This document shows positions 17,447 to 26,291 of a stretch of 64,000 bases of DNA, piece by piece. Each line of letters opens with the position of its first letter. Within the stretch, counting starts at the first letter, position 1. This DNA comes from Njordibacter sp937773555. GTDB taxonomy: Bacteria > Pseudomonadota > Gammaproteobacteria > Pseudomonadales > Balneatricaceae. The stretch is taken from positions 434,001 through 498,000 of the forward strand of contig NZ_CP159830.1 in assembly GCF_047730085.1 (NCBI RefSeq), in the 5' to 3' direction. The position numbers were made by a program, and so were the translations under genes. The notes beneath the pieces are model-generated. The model did not search any database, was not told where the DNA came from, and saw only the letters and a program-made list of their open reading frames with translations.

Positions 17447-18457
17447 ATGGCCATGAGTGAGTTTATGCAACATCAGTTAATAGATGATTTTGGACGCCAA
17501 GTCGATTACGTGCGTATATCCGTTACCGATCGATGTGACTTTCGGTGTGTGTATTGTATGGCAGAAGAAATGACTTTTCTGCCCCGTGAAAGCATTATGA
17601 GCATTGAAGAGATTCATTTGGTCGCCCGTGCGTTTGTGGAGTTGGGCGTGAGTCGCATACGTTTAACTGGTGGGGAACCTCTAGTTCGTAGAGGTTTAGT
17701 CGACAATTTACATCATATAGGCCGCCTCAAAGGCCTAGATGAATTACTGATCACTACCAATGGGTCTCAATTAGTCCGTCATGCAAAAGCTCTTAAAAAT
17801 GCGGGTGTAAAGCGTTTAAATGTAAGTTTGGATTCTTTAGATGAGGCTAAGTTTAAAGCCATGACTCGCACTGGAAAGTTGCCACAGGTATTACAGGGTA
17901 TTAATGCAGCGATTGAAGAAGGTTTTGAACGTATAAAAATTAATGCTGTGGTGATGCGCGGTAGTAACGATGATGAAGTGCTCGACTTAGTAGAGTTCGC
18001 TCGAGATAAAGCTATTGATATTGCTTTTATTGAAGAAATGCCACTAGGCACAATTAAAAGCCATGATCGCGCTATTACTTATTGTTCCAGCGATGATGTA
18101 CGTGAAATTATTGAGCAGCGTTATCCTTTAACCCACCACCCTAAAAAAACGGCAGGGCCTTCTCGCTATTATAGTATGCCTAACCATGGTACCCGCATTG
18201 GCTTCATTTCCCCCCACAGCCATAATTTTTGCGGTGACTGCAACCGTGTAAGGGTTACTGTAGAGGGGCGATTGTTGTTATGTTTAGGTAATGAACACAG
18301 CATTGATCTTATGCCTATATTGCGTGGCCAGCCCGGAGAGGTGGAGCCTTTAAAGCAGGCCATTATTGCGTCAATGGCTTTAAAGCCAGAAAAACATTAT
18401 TTTGATTTGCACGAGAAACCGCAAATCCTCCGATTTATGAACGCCACTGGCGGATAA
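17447..18457 (+). CDS. moaA: GTP 3',8-cyclase
   Basis: A radical-SAM enzyme of 336 aa that starts molybdopterin synthesis by rearranging GTP. The N-terminal cluster motif CDFRCVYC gives Cys30, Cys34 and Cys37; the C-terminal cluster is in CGDCNRVRV plus a cysteine 14 residues on (LLLC). The protein ends in the required Gly-Gly. It begins MAMSEFMQHQLIDDFGRQ. An acyltransferase gene follows after 15 bp, then moaC and moaD, so these probably form one operon. No moaE or moaB is seen nearby. Confidence 0.97.
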   Translation: MAMSEFMQHQLIDDFGRQVDYVRISVTDRCDFRCVYCMAEEMTFLPRESIMSIEEIHLVARAFVELGVSRIRLTGGEPLVRRGLVDNLHHIGRLKGLDELLITTNGSQLVRHAKALKNAGVKRLNVSLDSLDEAKFKAMTRTGKLPQVLQGINAAIEEGFERIKINAVVMRGSNDDEVLDLVEFARDKAIDIAFIEEMPLGTIKSHDRAITYCSSDDVREIIEQRYPLTHHPKKTAGPSRYYSMPNHGTRIGFISPHSHNFCGDCNRVRVTVEGRLLLCLGNEHSIDLMPILRGQPGEVEPLKQAIIASMALKPEKHYFDLHEKPQILRFMNATGG

Positions 18458-18472
18458 TAAGAATTACATAAA

Positions 18473-19606
18473 ATGACTAACGACATTGATCCGTTCCACG
18501 ACATCAGGCCCTATAACGATGACGAAGTTAGGCCGGTAATAGATGCCCTTGTGAATAATAAAGAGCTATTAGACGTTTTGGGACGTTTCAAATTTCCTCG
18601 TGCAAAGGCTTTTTTAGGACCAACTTTAAATCCACTCATCCAGTGGGCTCTAAAACGAGAATTTCGCCATGTAACAGATGTCGCGTCATGGCAGAAGATG
18701 ATTTCCAAATATATGGGCAAAATGCTTAAGCGCAGTGTCTCTGAACTAACCTACAGTGGGCTGGACAAGCTACACCCAGGTAGAGGTTATCTATTTATTT
18801 CTAATCACCGTGATATTACGATAGATGCAGCTTTGGTGAGTTATGGTTTAGATCAACAAGGCTTAGAGACCGCTCGTGTGGCTATTGGTGATAACCTACT
18901 GCAAAAGCCTTATGTTAGCGACATTATGCGCTTGAATAAAAGTTTTGTGGTCAAGCGTTCAGCCACTGGTGTGCGTGAAAAAATGAAAGCCTATATGGAT
19001 TTGTCGACTTATATTGATCAATCTGTCCATACGGGGCACAACATATGGATCGCTCAGCGAGAAGGCCGTGCCAAGGATGGCATTGACGCCACCGATGCAG
19101 CAGTGATGAAAATGCTCTACATGAGCAAAAAGAAGTCAGGTCAAAGTTACGCTGATTATATTAATAGCCTGCACATCGTTCCAGTGTCTATCGCCTATGA
19201 ATTTGATCCTTGTGACAAAGCTAAAGCATGTGAACTGGCTGCTTTGGCGAGCAGTGGTGAATACGTTAAAGCTAAATTTGAAGATATGACAAGTATTGTT
19301 AAGGGCATTTTAGGATACAAAGGTAAGGTGCACATTACCTTCGGTGAACTCTTGGAAGGCCAGTTTAATACGCCAGAAGAAATTGCCACGGCCATAGATT
19401 CAAGCATCGCCAAGAACTATCAACTACATAGTACAAACCTTGCCGCTCATGCAATGAGTGTCGGACAATCTCATCCATCTGAAGATGCCTTACAGCAGCG
19501 TTTTGCAGACCTTACTGCCAAACAACAAGAATATGCTCTAGCGATGTATGCCAACCCAGTATTGCGGCAACAGCAATTTAATGAAGTGTCTGTAGATTTA
19601 GGATAA
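18473..19606 (+). CDS. PlsC-like glycerolipid acyltransferase domain protein
   Basis: A 377-aa protein with an acyltransferase core: the HX4D motif in FISNHRDITIDAALV (about residues 110-124), the segment FVVKRSATGVREK, and IAQREGRAKDGID in place of the usual FPEGTR block. A long N-terminal part rich in charged residues and a helical C-terminal tail surround it. Proteins of this group transfer acyl chains to glycerolipids, but the acceptor here is unknown. It sits between moaA and moaC with short gaps (15 and 8 bp), which suggests cotranscription with molybdopterin genes for no evident biochemical reason. Confidence 0.8.
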   Translation: MTNDIDPFHDIRPYNDDEVRPVIDALVNNKELLDVLGRFKFPRAKAFLGPTLNPLIQWALKREFRHVTDVASWQKMISKYMGKMLKRSVSELTYSGLDKLHPGRGYLFISNHRDITIDAALVSYGLDQQGLETARVAIGDNLLQKPYVSDIMRLNKSFVVKRSATGVREKMKAYMDLSTYIDQSVHTGHNIWIAQREGRAKDGIDATDAAVMKMLYMSKKKSGQSYADYINSLHIVPVSIAYEFDPCDKAKACELAALASSGEYVKAKFEDMTSIVKGILGYKGKVHITFGELLEGQFNTPEEIATAIDSSIAKNYQLHSTNLAAHAMSVGQSHPSEDALQQRFADLTAKQQEYALAMYANPVLRQQQFNEVSVDLG

Positions 19607-19614
19607 GTCACGTT

Positions 19615-20112
19615 ATGTCAGAATTAACTCACTTAAACAGCGAAGGTCATGCCCACATGGTGGATGTGTCTGAAAAAGAGATTACCACCCGTGTGGCTAG
19701 AGCAGAAGGCTTTGTGGAAATGTTGCCAGCAACATTGGCCTTGATCACTCAAGGTAAACATAACAAAGGAGACGTTTTAGCAGTAGCGCGCATAGCAGGT
19801 ATTCAGGCAGCAAAAAAGTGTAGTGATTTGATCCCCTTGTGCCACCCTCTTATGCTGTCAAAGGTCAGCGTGGAGTTAACACCTGAAGTAGACTTAAATC
19901 GTGTTCGTATTGAAACCATGTGCAAGCTCAATGGCCGCACAGGTGTTGAAATGGAAGCTTTGTGTGCCGCATCTACTGCAGCTCTAACGCTCTATGATAT
20001 GTGCAAAGCAGTTGACCGCGGCATGACTATTACTGGCATAAGAGTAATGGAAAAACAAGGTGGTAAAAGTGGTCATTGGTCGGTGGATACACAGGCAGGA
20101 GCTAGTACATGA
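19615..20112 (+). CDS. moaC: Cyclic pyranopterin monophosphate synthase
   Basis: A 165-aa enzyme that, with MoaA, makes cyclic pyranopterin monophosphate. Signature segments: MVDVSEKEITTRVA, KKCSDLIPLCHPL, MEALCAASTAALTLYDMCKA and VMEKQGGKSGHW. Its end overlaps moaD by 4 bp. Length and motifs are typical. Confidence 0.97.
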   Translation: MSELTHLNSEGHAHMVDVSEKEITTRVARAEGFVEMLPATLALITQGKHNKGDVLAVARIAGIQAAKKCSDLIPLCHPLMLSKVSVELTPEVDLNRVRIETMCKLNGRTGVEMEALCAASTAALTLYDMCKAVDRGMTITGIRVMEKQGGKSGHWSVDTQAGAST

Positions 20113-20357
20113 TTAAGGTGCTTTTTTTTGGACAACTTAAAGAACAATTGGGTGTGGCTGGCACTGAATTGTATACAGAGCGAGGCCTCACGGTAGCACA
20201 GTTCCTAGAGCGTATCATACAAACTCACCCTCACTGGGCTCAACATCTGAATAATGAAAACCTTCTGGTTGCAGTCGATCAAGTAATGGCTAAACCAGGT
20301 ACGTTGGTATCAGAGTCTTCAGAAGTGGCTTTTTTCCCACCAGTAACAGGAGGCTAA
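20109..20357 (+). CDS. moaD: Molybdopterin synthase sulfur-carrier subunit
   Basis: An 82-aa ubiquitin-fold protein ending in PPVTGG; the terminal Gly-Gly is thiocarboxylated and donates sulfur to molybdopterin. It overlaps moaC by 4 bp. The large subunit gene moaE, usually next, is absent; an acyltransferase follows instead. Confidence 0.95.
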   Translation: MIKVLFFGQLKEQLGVAGTELYTERGLTVAQFLERIIQTHPHWAQHLNNENLLVAVDQVMAKPGTLVSESSEVAFFPPVTGG

Positions 20358-20379
20358 GCCTATTTTAATCCTTAGAGCA

Positions 20380-21069
20380 GTGCTGTTTTATATCGGCTTA
20401 GGTGTCATCTCCATCGTGGCTTCAACGCTGTTAGTTGTTACCTCCCCAGTGGTAAAGCGTCATTTTAGATTCAAGTTCGTTGGTTATTGTAATCGCACAG
20501 TATTGCATTGGATGAAAATAACTTGTGGTGTAACCTTCGAAATAAAGGGGTTAAACAATATACCTAAGGATCAACCCCTGGTTGTGGCCTGCAACCACCA
20601 AGGTGATTGGGAAACATTTTATCTTCTGACCATGGGTTTGCCGGTTAGCACAGTCCTTAAACGAGAACTGTTGTACATTCCATTTTTTGGCTGGGCACTA
20701 GCAATGCTAAACCCTATTGCCATAGATCGTAAACGCAAAACCAATGCACTGAAGCAACTTTCCCAGCAGGGCTGTGAACGTTTGGGTGCAGGTATTTCTG
20801 TACTCATTTTTCCTGAAGGCACCCGCTGCCCTCCGGGGAAACTAGGCCCCTGTACCAAAGGCGCTGCCATGCTCGCTCACCAAGCTGGTGTGCCCATATT
20901 ACCTATAGTACAAAATAGTGGCCATTTATCCCCACCCCACAAATGGCTGAAACACGCAGGAAAAGTGGATGTCAGAATTGGCAAGCCTATCATTGCTGAC
21001 GTGACTACAAAAGAGATGCATGCGCAGATGGTTGGTTGGATGACAGAAAATTTAGCAGAGATTTCTTAG
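20380..21069 (+). CDS. plsC: 1-acylglycerol-3-phosphate acyltransferase family protein
   Basis: A 229-aa membrane-associated acyltransferase with an N-terminal hydrophobic segment. Motifs: NHQGDWETF (the HX4E variant common in the lysophospholipid acyltransferase branch of pseudomonads), KRELLYIPFFGW, NPIAIDRKR and FPEGTR, then GAAMLAHQAGVPILP. It is likely to acylate lysophosphatidate in phospholipid synthesis, but this branch may act on other lysolipids. The GTG start lies 22 bp after moaD. It is convergent with fabB across a long palindrome. Confidence 0.88.
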   Translation: MLFYIGLGVISIVASTLLVVTSPVVKRHFRFKFVGYCNRTVLHWMKITCGVTFEIKGLNNIPKDQPLVVACNHQGDWETFYLLTMGLPVSTVLKRELLYIPFFGWALAMLNPIAIDRKRKTNALKQLSQQGCERLGAGISVLIFPEGTRCPPGKLGPCTKGAAMLAHQAGVPILPIVQNSGHLSPPHKWLKHAGKVDVRIGKPIIADVTTKEMHAQMVGWMTENLAEIS

Positions 21070-21078
21070 TTCTATAAC

Positions 21079-21109
21079 ATTGAATTACCACGCAGCGTGG
21101 TAATTCAAT
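21079..21109. terminator. 31-bp perfect palindrome between convergent genes
   Basis: Arms ATTGAATTACCACGC and GCGTGGTAATTCAAT (15 bp each) face each other across one base. It lies between the 3' ends of the acyltransferase gene and fabB, so a two-way terminator is likely, although no T-tract follows on the plus strand. Confidence 0.6.
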
Positions 21110-21146
21110 CAATCTTTGCAAGTGCAGAGCTTGGCAACTTGGGTGG

Positions 21147-22364
21147 TTACGCCACGTACTTAGTAAACACCAAACTCGCATTAGTGCCGCCAAAACCAAA
21201 GCTGTTAGACATCACTGTAGTTAAACTTACATTGTCCTGCTTTTTAGTCACAACGGGCATACCCTCTGCACCGTCATCTAATTGGTCTATGTTAGCAGAG
21301 GCAGCAATGAAGTTGTTGGCCTGCATTAACAGGCTATAGATAGCTTCTTGCACGCCCGCAGCACCTAAAGAGTGGCCTGTAAGTGATTTGGTAGAAGTAA
21401 TCGGCGGGCACTGGTCACCAAATACAGCCTTCACGGCCTTGAGTTCCTGTATGTCACCAGCGGGGGTGCTTGTACCATGGGCATTGATGTAATCAATAGG
21501 CTTATCAATGGTGCTCATGGCTTGTTGCATGCAGCGCATAGCGCCTTCACCTGAGGGCGAAACCATGTCGTAACCATCTGAAGTGGCGCCGTAGCCAACT
21601 AACTCTGCGTATATCTTTGCACCACGAGCCTTAGCATGCTCGAGCTCCTCTAGTACTAGCATACCACCGCCCCCTGCAATGACGAACCCATCGCGGTTTG
21701 CGTCGTAAGCACGAGATGCTTTTGTTGGTGTTTCGTTGTACTTGCTAGATAATGCCCCCATCGCATCAAACAGCACACTTTGGCTCCAGTGCAGCTCTTC
21801 ACCGCCACCAGCAAACACGACATCTTGTTTATTAAGCTGGATCTGCTCCATAGCATTGCCAATGCAATGCGCACTGGTGGAGCAGGCAGAGGTAATGGAA
21901 TAATTACAGCCTTTAATCTTAAATGGTGTCGCCAGGCATGCAGACACAGTACTAGCCATAGTGCGCGTAACACGATAAGGACCGACGCGACGGAGGCCTT
22001 TTTCTCGCATACCATCTGCAGCTTCTACAACGTTGCCATTAGATGCTCCACCAGAGCCAGCAATTAACCCCGTGCGGGGGTTAGACACCTGGTCTTCTGT
22101 TAACCCAGAGTCAGCTATAGCTTGTTGCATAGATAAATAGGCATAAGCAGCAGCGTCGCCCATAAAGCGCAAAAGCTTGCGGTCAATTAAGCTAGCGAAA
22201 TCTATTTCAACACTGCCAGCAATATGGCTTTTAAATCCCATTTCTTGGTATTCAGGCTGAAAACTGATACCTGATTTACCTGCTTCTAGGGACGCTAAAA
22301 CTTCATCTTGATTGTGTCCAATGCAAGATATAATTCCTAATCCGGTAACGACAACACGTCGCAT
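21147..22364 (-). CDS. fabB: 3-oxoacyl-[ACP] synthase I
   Basis: A condensing enzyme of 405 aa that elongates acyl-ACP and is needed, with FabA, for unsaturated fatty acids. The catalytic triad is visible: Cys161 in SITSACSTSAHC, His in NAHGTSTPAGD and His in KSLTGHSLGAAG. The start MRRVVVTGLG is standard. It follows fabA by 54 bp on the minus strand, the usual fabAB pair. Confidence 0.98.
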   Translation of the reverse strand: MRRVVVTGLGIISCIGHNQDEVLASLEAGKSGISFQPEYQEMGFKSHIAGSVEIDFASLIDRKLLRFMGDAAAYAYLSMQQAIADSGLTEDQVSNPRTGLIAGSGGASNGNVVEAADGMREKGLRRVGPYRVTRTMASTVSACLATPFKIKGCNYSITSACSTSAHCIGNAMEQIQLNKQDVVFAGGGEELHWSQSVLFDAMGALSSKYNETPTKASRAYDANRDGFVIAGGGGMLVLEELEHAKARGAKIYAELVGYGATSDGYDMVSPSGEGAMRCMQQAMSTIDKPIDYINAHGTSTPAGDIQELKAVKAVFGDQCPPITSTKSLTGHSLGAAGVQEAIYSLLMQANNFIAASANIDQLDDGAEGMPVVTKKQDNVSLTTVMSNSFGFGGTNASLVFTKYVA

Positions 22365-22418
22365 AATAGACCTCGTTAATGTGCAGTTAAATAATGGGCC
22401 TTAGGCGCAATCAATAGC

Positions 22419-22934
22419 TTAAAAATCGTCTGTACTAGTAAACAATCCCACGCGTAAATCTTTGGCGGTATAAATTTCTCTGCCATCCACTTCCATACTG
22501 GCATTGGCAATGCCCATGACTAATTTTCGTTCAATACAGCGCGTGATATCAATTTTGTAAGTTACTTTTTTAGCCGTGGGCAAAACTTGCCCAAAAAATT
22601 TAACCTCACCGCAACCCAGTGCTCGGCCACGGCCTTTGTTACCTTTCCAGCCAAGGTAAAAGCCAACGATTTGCCACATAGCATCTAAACCTAGGCAGCC
22701 AGGCATCACTGGGTCAGTTGGAAAATGGCAATCAAAAAACCATAGTTCCGGATGAATATCCAATTCAGCAATAATTTGGCCTTTATCGTTGCTACCGCCA
22801 GTTTCAGAAATGTGAGTAATGCGATCCATCATAAGCATGTTGCCCACGGGCAGACGTGCGTTGCCTAGGCCGAACATCTCGCCATTGCCACAGGACAATA
22901 GCTCGTCACGGTTAAAGGAAGAAGGTCTGCTCAT
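22419..22934 (-). CDS. fabA: 3-hydroxydecanoyl-[ACP] dehydratase/isomerase
   Basis: A 171-aa hot-dog-fold enzyme that dehydrates 3-hydroxydecanoyl-ACP and isomerises the product to the cis-3 form, the branch point to unsaturated fatty acids. The active-site histidine is in FDCHFPTDPVMPG and the aspartate in CLGLDAMWQ. It is the first gene of the fabAB unit. Upstream are two exact 10-bp repeats that may be operators. Confidence 0.98.
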   Translation of the reverse strand: MSRPSSFNRDELLSCGNGEMFGLGNARLPVGNMLMMDRITHISETGGSNDKGQIIAELDIHPELWFFDCHFPTDPVMPGCLGLDAMWQIVGFYLGWKGNKGRGRALGCGEVKFFGQVLPTAKKVTYKIDITRCIERKLVMGIANASMEVDGREIYTAKDLRVGLFTSTDDF

Positions 22935-22947
22935 GATTATATTTCCG

Positions 22948-22983
22948 TATGGTAACTTTTTAGGTACTAACTATATGGTAACT
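22948..22983. promoter_or_regulatory. Direct repeats TATGGTAACT upstream of fabA
   Basis: TATGGTAACT occurs at 22948-22957 and 22974-22983, 26 bp apart, within 50 bp of the fabA start. A related GGTACTAAC lies between them. It does not match the FabR or FadR sites known to me. A regulator-binding or promoter role is a guess from position. Confidence 0.4.
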
Positions 22984-23020
22984 AAGGATAATAACTGATT
23001 AATGTATCATTATACCATTA

Positions 23021-23989
23021 TTAGTTTTCTCGGGCTAAGGCTAGGGTGCATAAATCAATTAAGGACCTTTTATACGCAGAGTCCTCAATTATTTTAAGGC
23101 AGGTAAGAGCATCTTGGGTTTCTTGTGAGGCCTTTGCTCGGGTATAGTCTAGCGACCCACAGCGGATGAGAATGGCTTGGATCTCATCGATGTGTTCACA
23201 GCTGCCTTGTCGGATAGATTGACGAATCAGCGTGCGTTCGTCATCTGTAGCGCAAGCCATGGCATGAATGAGGGGTAGGGTAGGTTTTCCTTCAGCAAGG
23301 TCATCTCCAACATTTTTGCCCATAGTAGCCTCATTACCTGCGTAATCCATAAGGTCATCTATCAGCTGAAATGCAATGCCTAGGTGGCGACCAAAACGTC
23401 TCAAGGCGTCTACTTGTTCAGCGCTAGCGTGGGCTAATTGAGCTCCAGTTTGGCTTGCTGCCTCGAACAACATCGCTGTTTTACCGAGAATAACATGCAA
23501 GTAGTCAGCTTCGCTTACGTCTGGATTTTTGGCGTTAAGTAGTTGCAGAACTTCGCCTTCTGCGATCACATTAGTTGCGTTGGATAAGGTGTCCATAACA
23601 TCTACTTGGCCAATAGCAACTAGCAATTGAAAGGCGCGGGAGTATAAAAAATCACCAACGAGTACGCTTGAAGAATTGCCCCATTTATTATTTGCGGTTG
23701 GTTTACCTCTTCGCAGGTCGGAAGTGTCTACCACATCATCGTGGAGCAATGTGGCTGTATGGATAAATTCAACCACCGCAGCAAGGGTAATGTGTTGATC
23801 TTGCTGGTAGCCACACGCACGAGCTGCAAGTAATACTAATAATGGCCGCAGACGCTTCCCGCCACTTTCTATGATGTATTGGCCAATTTTTTCCACTAAA
23901 GGAACTTGAGAGCTAAGATGCTCAATAATGGCAGCATCAACGGCTGTGAAGTCGTCTTTTACTGAAGTGTATAGGTCGGTAGCCTGCAT
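23021..23989 (-). CDS. ispB: Octaprenyl-diphosphate-type polyprenyl synthase
   Basis: A 322-aa trans-isoprenyl diphosphate synthase making the side chain of ubiquinone or menaquinone. It has the two aspartate-rich motifs LLHDDVVDTSDLRRG and LIDDLMDYAG, plus GGKRLRPLLV near the N-terminus and GKPTLPLI. The location next to rplU, in divergent orientation, is the standard gammaproteobacterial position of ispB. Chain length cannot be read from the sequence. Confidence 0.95.
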   Translation of the reverse strand: MQATDLYTSVKDDFTAVDAAIIEHLSSQVPLVEKIGQYIIESGGKRLRPLLVLLAARACGYQQDQHITLAAVVEFIHTATLLHDDVVDTSDLRRGKPTANNKWGNSSSVLVGDFLYSRAFQLLVAIGQVDVMDTLSNATNVIAEGEVLQLLNAKNPDVSEADYLHVILGKTAMLFEAASQTGAQLAHASAEQVDALRRFGRHLGIAFQLIDDLMDYAGNEATMGKNVGDDLAEGKPTLPLIHAMACATDDERTLIRQSIRQGSCEHIDEIQAILIRCGSLDYTRAKASQETQDALTCLKIIEDSAYKRSLIDLCTLALAREN

Positions 23990-24317
23990 AGTTTATGCGG
24001 AATCGAATATTGGAAAGTTAAGTGCGACATGCTAGTGAGCTAGAGGGCAAGTGTCAAGGAAAGTGCTACGCGGAGGTGTAGTATTGCGGGTGGTTTTTTC
24101 ATGAAGTTAAGTATCTTCGCGCTTCCACTAAAAACCTTGAGATACTGCCTAGATATACTTGTGAAGCGGGATAAGTTAGCGTAAAATTACGCCCCCTGTG
24201 ACTGGTCCAACTTGCTCCCTGTCATATGGCACTTTTAAGAACCACTTGTGGCCCTTAAAGCGCTATTAGCAGCAGGCCTTTTTTTAGTAGCCGGATCAGC
24301 ACATATTGGAGAAGAGT
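23990..24317. promoter_or_regulatory. Divergent ispB/rplU intergenic region
   Basis: These 328 bp hold no gene I can support. They should carry the ispB promoter (minus strand) and the rplU promoter; GTAAAATTA near 24181 is a plausible minus-10 box for rplU. AAGGCCT-like and CACTTGTGGCCC stretches before rplU could form a leader stem, but I see no clear ribosomal-protein binding site. Confidence 0.4.
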
Positions 24318-24629
24318 ATGTATGCAGTAATTGTAAGCGGTGGTAAACAGCACCGTGTAGAAGAGGGTGAAACCCTCAAGCTAGAAAAACTCAACATTGA
24401 AGTGGGCGCTAGCGTTGACTTTGATCGTGTGCTTTTAGTAGTTAACGATGAAGATGTAAAGATCGGTGCTCCTGTTGTTGAAGGTGCGAAGGTTTCTGCA
24501 GAGATCGTGTCTCACGGTCGCGGCAAGAAAGTACGCATCATGAAGTTCAAGCGTCGTAAGCACCACATGAAGCAGATGGGTCATCGTCAGTGGTTTACCG
24601 AAGTTAAGATTACTGGCATTAGTGCCTAA
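24318..24629 (+). CDS. rplU: 50S ribosomal protein L21
   Basis: This 103-aa protein binds 23S rRNA in the large subunit. It starts MYAVIVSGGKQHRVEEGE and contains KVRIMKFKRRKHHMKQMGHR before the end. The ATG at 24318, with GGAGAAG upstream, gives the standard length; an in-frame start 12 bases earlier is unlikely. rpmA follows after 17 bp. Confidence 0.98.
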   Translation: MYAVIVSGGKQHRVEEGETLKLEKLNIEVGASVDFDRVLLVVNDEDVKIGAPVVEGAKVSAEIVSHGRGKKVRIMKFKRRKHHMKQMGHRQWFTEVKITGISA

Positions 24630-24646
24630 TCGTAAGGAGATAACCC

Positions 24647-24904
24647 ATGGCTCATAAGAAAGCAGGTGGTAGTACTAATAACGGTCGCGATTCAGAGTCG
24701 AAACGCTTAGGCGTGAAGCGCTTTGGTGGTCAGGCCGTTGCAGCAGGTAACATTCTAGTTCGCCAACGTGGAACTCATTTCCATGCGGGTACAAACGTTG
24801 GCTGTGGTAAAGACCACACCTTGTTTGCTACTGTAACTGGTACTGTTAAATTTGTTGTTAAAGGTCCGAAAAACCGCAAGTTCGTTACTATTGTACCGGC
24901 TTAA
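24647..24904 (+). CDS. rpmA: 50S ribosomal protein L27
   Basis: An 85-aa protein whose N-terminus (MAHKKAGGSTNNGRDS) reaches the peptidyl-transferase centre. The RFGGQAVAAGNILVRQRG segment is diagnostic. AAGGAG lies 7 nt before the ATG. A strong terminator follows. Confidence 0.98.
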   Translation: MAHKKAGGSTNNGRDSESKRLGVKRFGGQAVAAGNILVRQRGTHFHAGTNVGCGKDHTLFATVTGTVKFVVKGPKNRKFVTIVPA

Positions 24905-24937
24905 GGCAAAGAACCTAAAAAGGCCTTAGGGGTCTTT

Positions 24938-24967
24938 AAAAAGAGCCCCGCCTAGCGGGGCTTTTTT
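24938..24967 (+). terminator. Terminator after rpmA
   Basis: The stem AGCCCCGC, loop CTAG, CGGGGCT is followed by a run of T. It separates rplU-rpmA from obgE, although read-through is common at this locus. Confidence 0.9.
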
Positions 24968-25082
24968 GTGCTCAGCATGAGCCACACGCCGCAGCGCAAG
25001 ACGCTATTGTATGAGGCGATTTAAATATTACTGATCAAGGCGCGGAGCCTTTATCTTGCAGCTGGAGCTGCACGGAGAATGT

Positions 25083-26291
25083 ATGAAATTTGTTGACGAA
25101 AGTAACGTCATTGTGGAAGCAGGTAAAGGCGGCAACGGTTGCTTGAGCTTTCGGCGTGAGAAGTACATTCCCCGTGGTGGCCCAGATGGTGGTGATGGTG
25201 GTGATGGCGGTAGTATTTATGTAGAAGCTGATGAAACGCTTAACACCCTAGTTGATTACCGCTTTCAGCCTCGCTATCAAGCTCAATCTGGTGAGTCTGG
25301 CAAGGGTGCGGATTGTACGGGTGGGTCTGGTGAAGACATGACGTTAACGGTTCCTGTTGGCACTACTATTGTTGATCGTGATACAGACGAGGTGCTCGCA
25401 GACTTAGCTGAGGCAGGTCAAGTAGTAAAGGTAGCTCAAGGTGGTTTCCACGGTTTAGGTAACACTCGTTTTAAGTCTAGTGTGAACCGCGCACCTCGCC
25501 AAACCTCTAATGGTTCCCCCGGTGAGAAACGAAATCTGCGTTTTGAACTGAAAGTACTGGCAGATGTGGGTTTGTTGGGTTTACCTAATGCAGGAAAATC
25601 TACCTTTATTCGGGCAGTGTCGGCCGCCAAGCCTAAAGTTGCTAACTATCCATTTACTACTCTTACGCCTAACCTTGGTGTTGTGAGTATGCAGCGCCAC
25701 CGAAGTTTTGTCATCGCTGATATTCCAGGCCTTATCGAAGGTGCTGCAGAAGGCGCAGGCCTTGGCATTCAGTTTCTTAAGCATCTGTCGCGCACCAGTG
25801 TGTTACTCCACCTAGTAGACATGGCGCCTTGGGATGATGTGACTCCAGCAGATTCGGCGAAAATTATAGTACGTGAGTTAGAAAAATTTAGCCCCGCTTT
25901 AGCAGATCGTGAGCGTTGGTTAGTGCTTAATAAACTTGACTTGGTGCCAGAGGAAGAGCGCAAAGAACGCTGTCAGTCTGTTGTTGATGCACTCGATTGG
26001 AAAGGTCCTGTATATGAGATAGCAGCTATTAATAAACAAGGCACACTTAAGCTTGCTGGCGACATTATGGATTTCATAGAAGAGCGAAATGAACGCGCCC
26101 TTGCAGATCCAGAGTACGCTGCTCAAGAAGAAGAGTTGAAATTACGCTTAGAGCAGGAAGCGCGTGAGCGAGTGCAGCAGTTCAAGTTAGCCCGTCATCA
26201 GCAGCGCTTAGCCGCCAAAGGTAATGACGACCTCGATGATGATTACGATGACGACGATTACGACGTTGAAGTCGAGTACACCTATGACTAG
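25083..26291 (+). CDS. obgE: GTPase Obg
   Basis: A 402-aa GTPase involved in late 50S assembly and stress responses. The N-terminal glycine-rich Obg fold (KGGNGCLSFRREKYIPRGGP, DGGDGGDGG) is followed by the G domain with GLPNAGKST (G1), DIPGLIEGA (G3) and LNKLDLVP (G4). A C-terminal tail ends in a very acidic aspartate-rich stretch. The ATG at 25083 is the family start (MKFVDES); the longer frame adds nine residues. It overlaps proB by 8 bp. Confidence 0.97.
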   Translation: MKFVDESNVIVEAGKGGNGCLSFRREKYIPRGGPDGGDGGDGGSIYVEADETLNTLVDYRFQPRYQAQSGESGKGADCTGGSGEDMTLTVPVGTTIVDRDTDEVLADLAEAGQVVKVAQGGFHGLGNTRFKSSVNRAPRQTSNGSPGEKRNLRFELKVLADVGLLGLPNAGKSTFIRAVSAAKPKVANYPFTTLTPNLGVVSMQRHRSFVIADIPGLIEGAAEGAGLGIQFLKHLSRTSVLLHLVDMAPWDDVTPADSAKIIVRELEKFSPALADRERWLVLNKLDLVPEEERKERCQSVVDALDWKGPVYEIAAINKQGTLKLAGDIMDFIEERNERALADPEYAAQEEELKLRLEQEARERVQQFKLARHQQRLAAKGNDDLDDDYDDDDYDVEVEYTYD

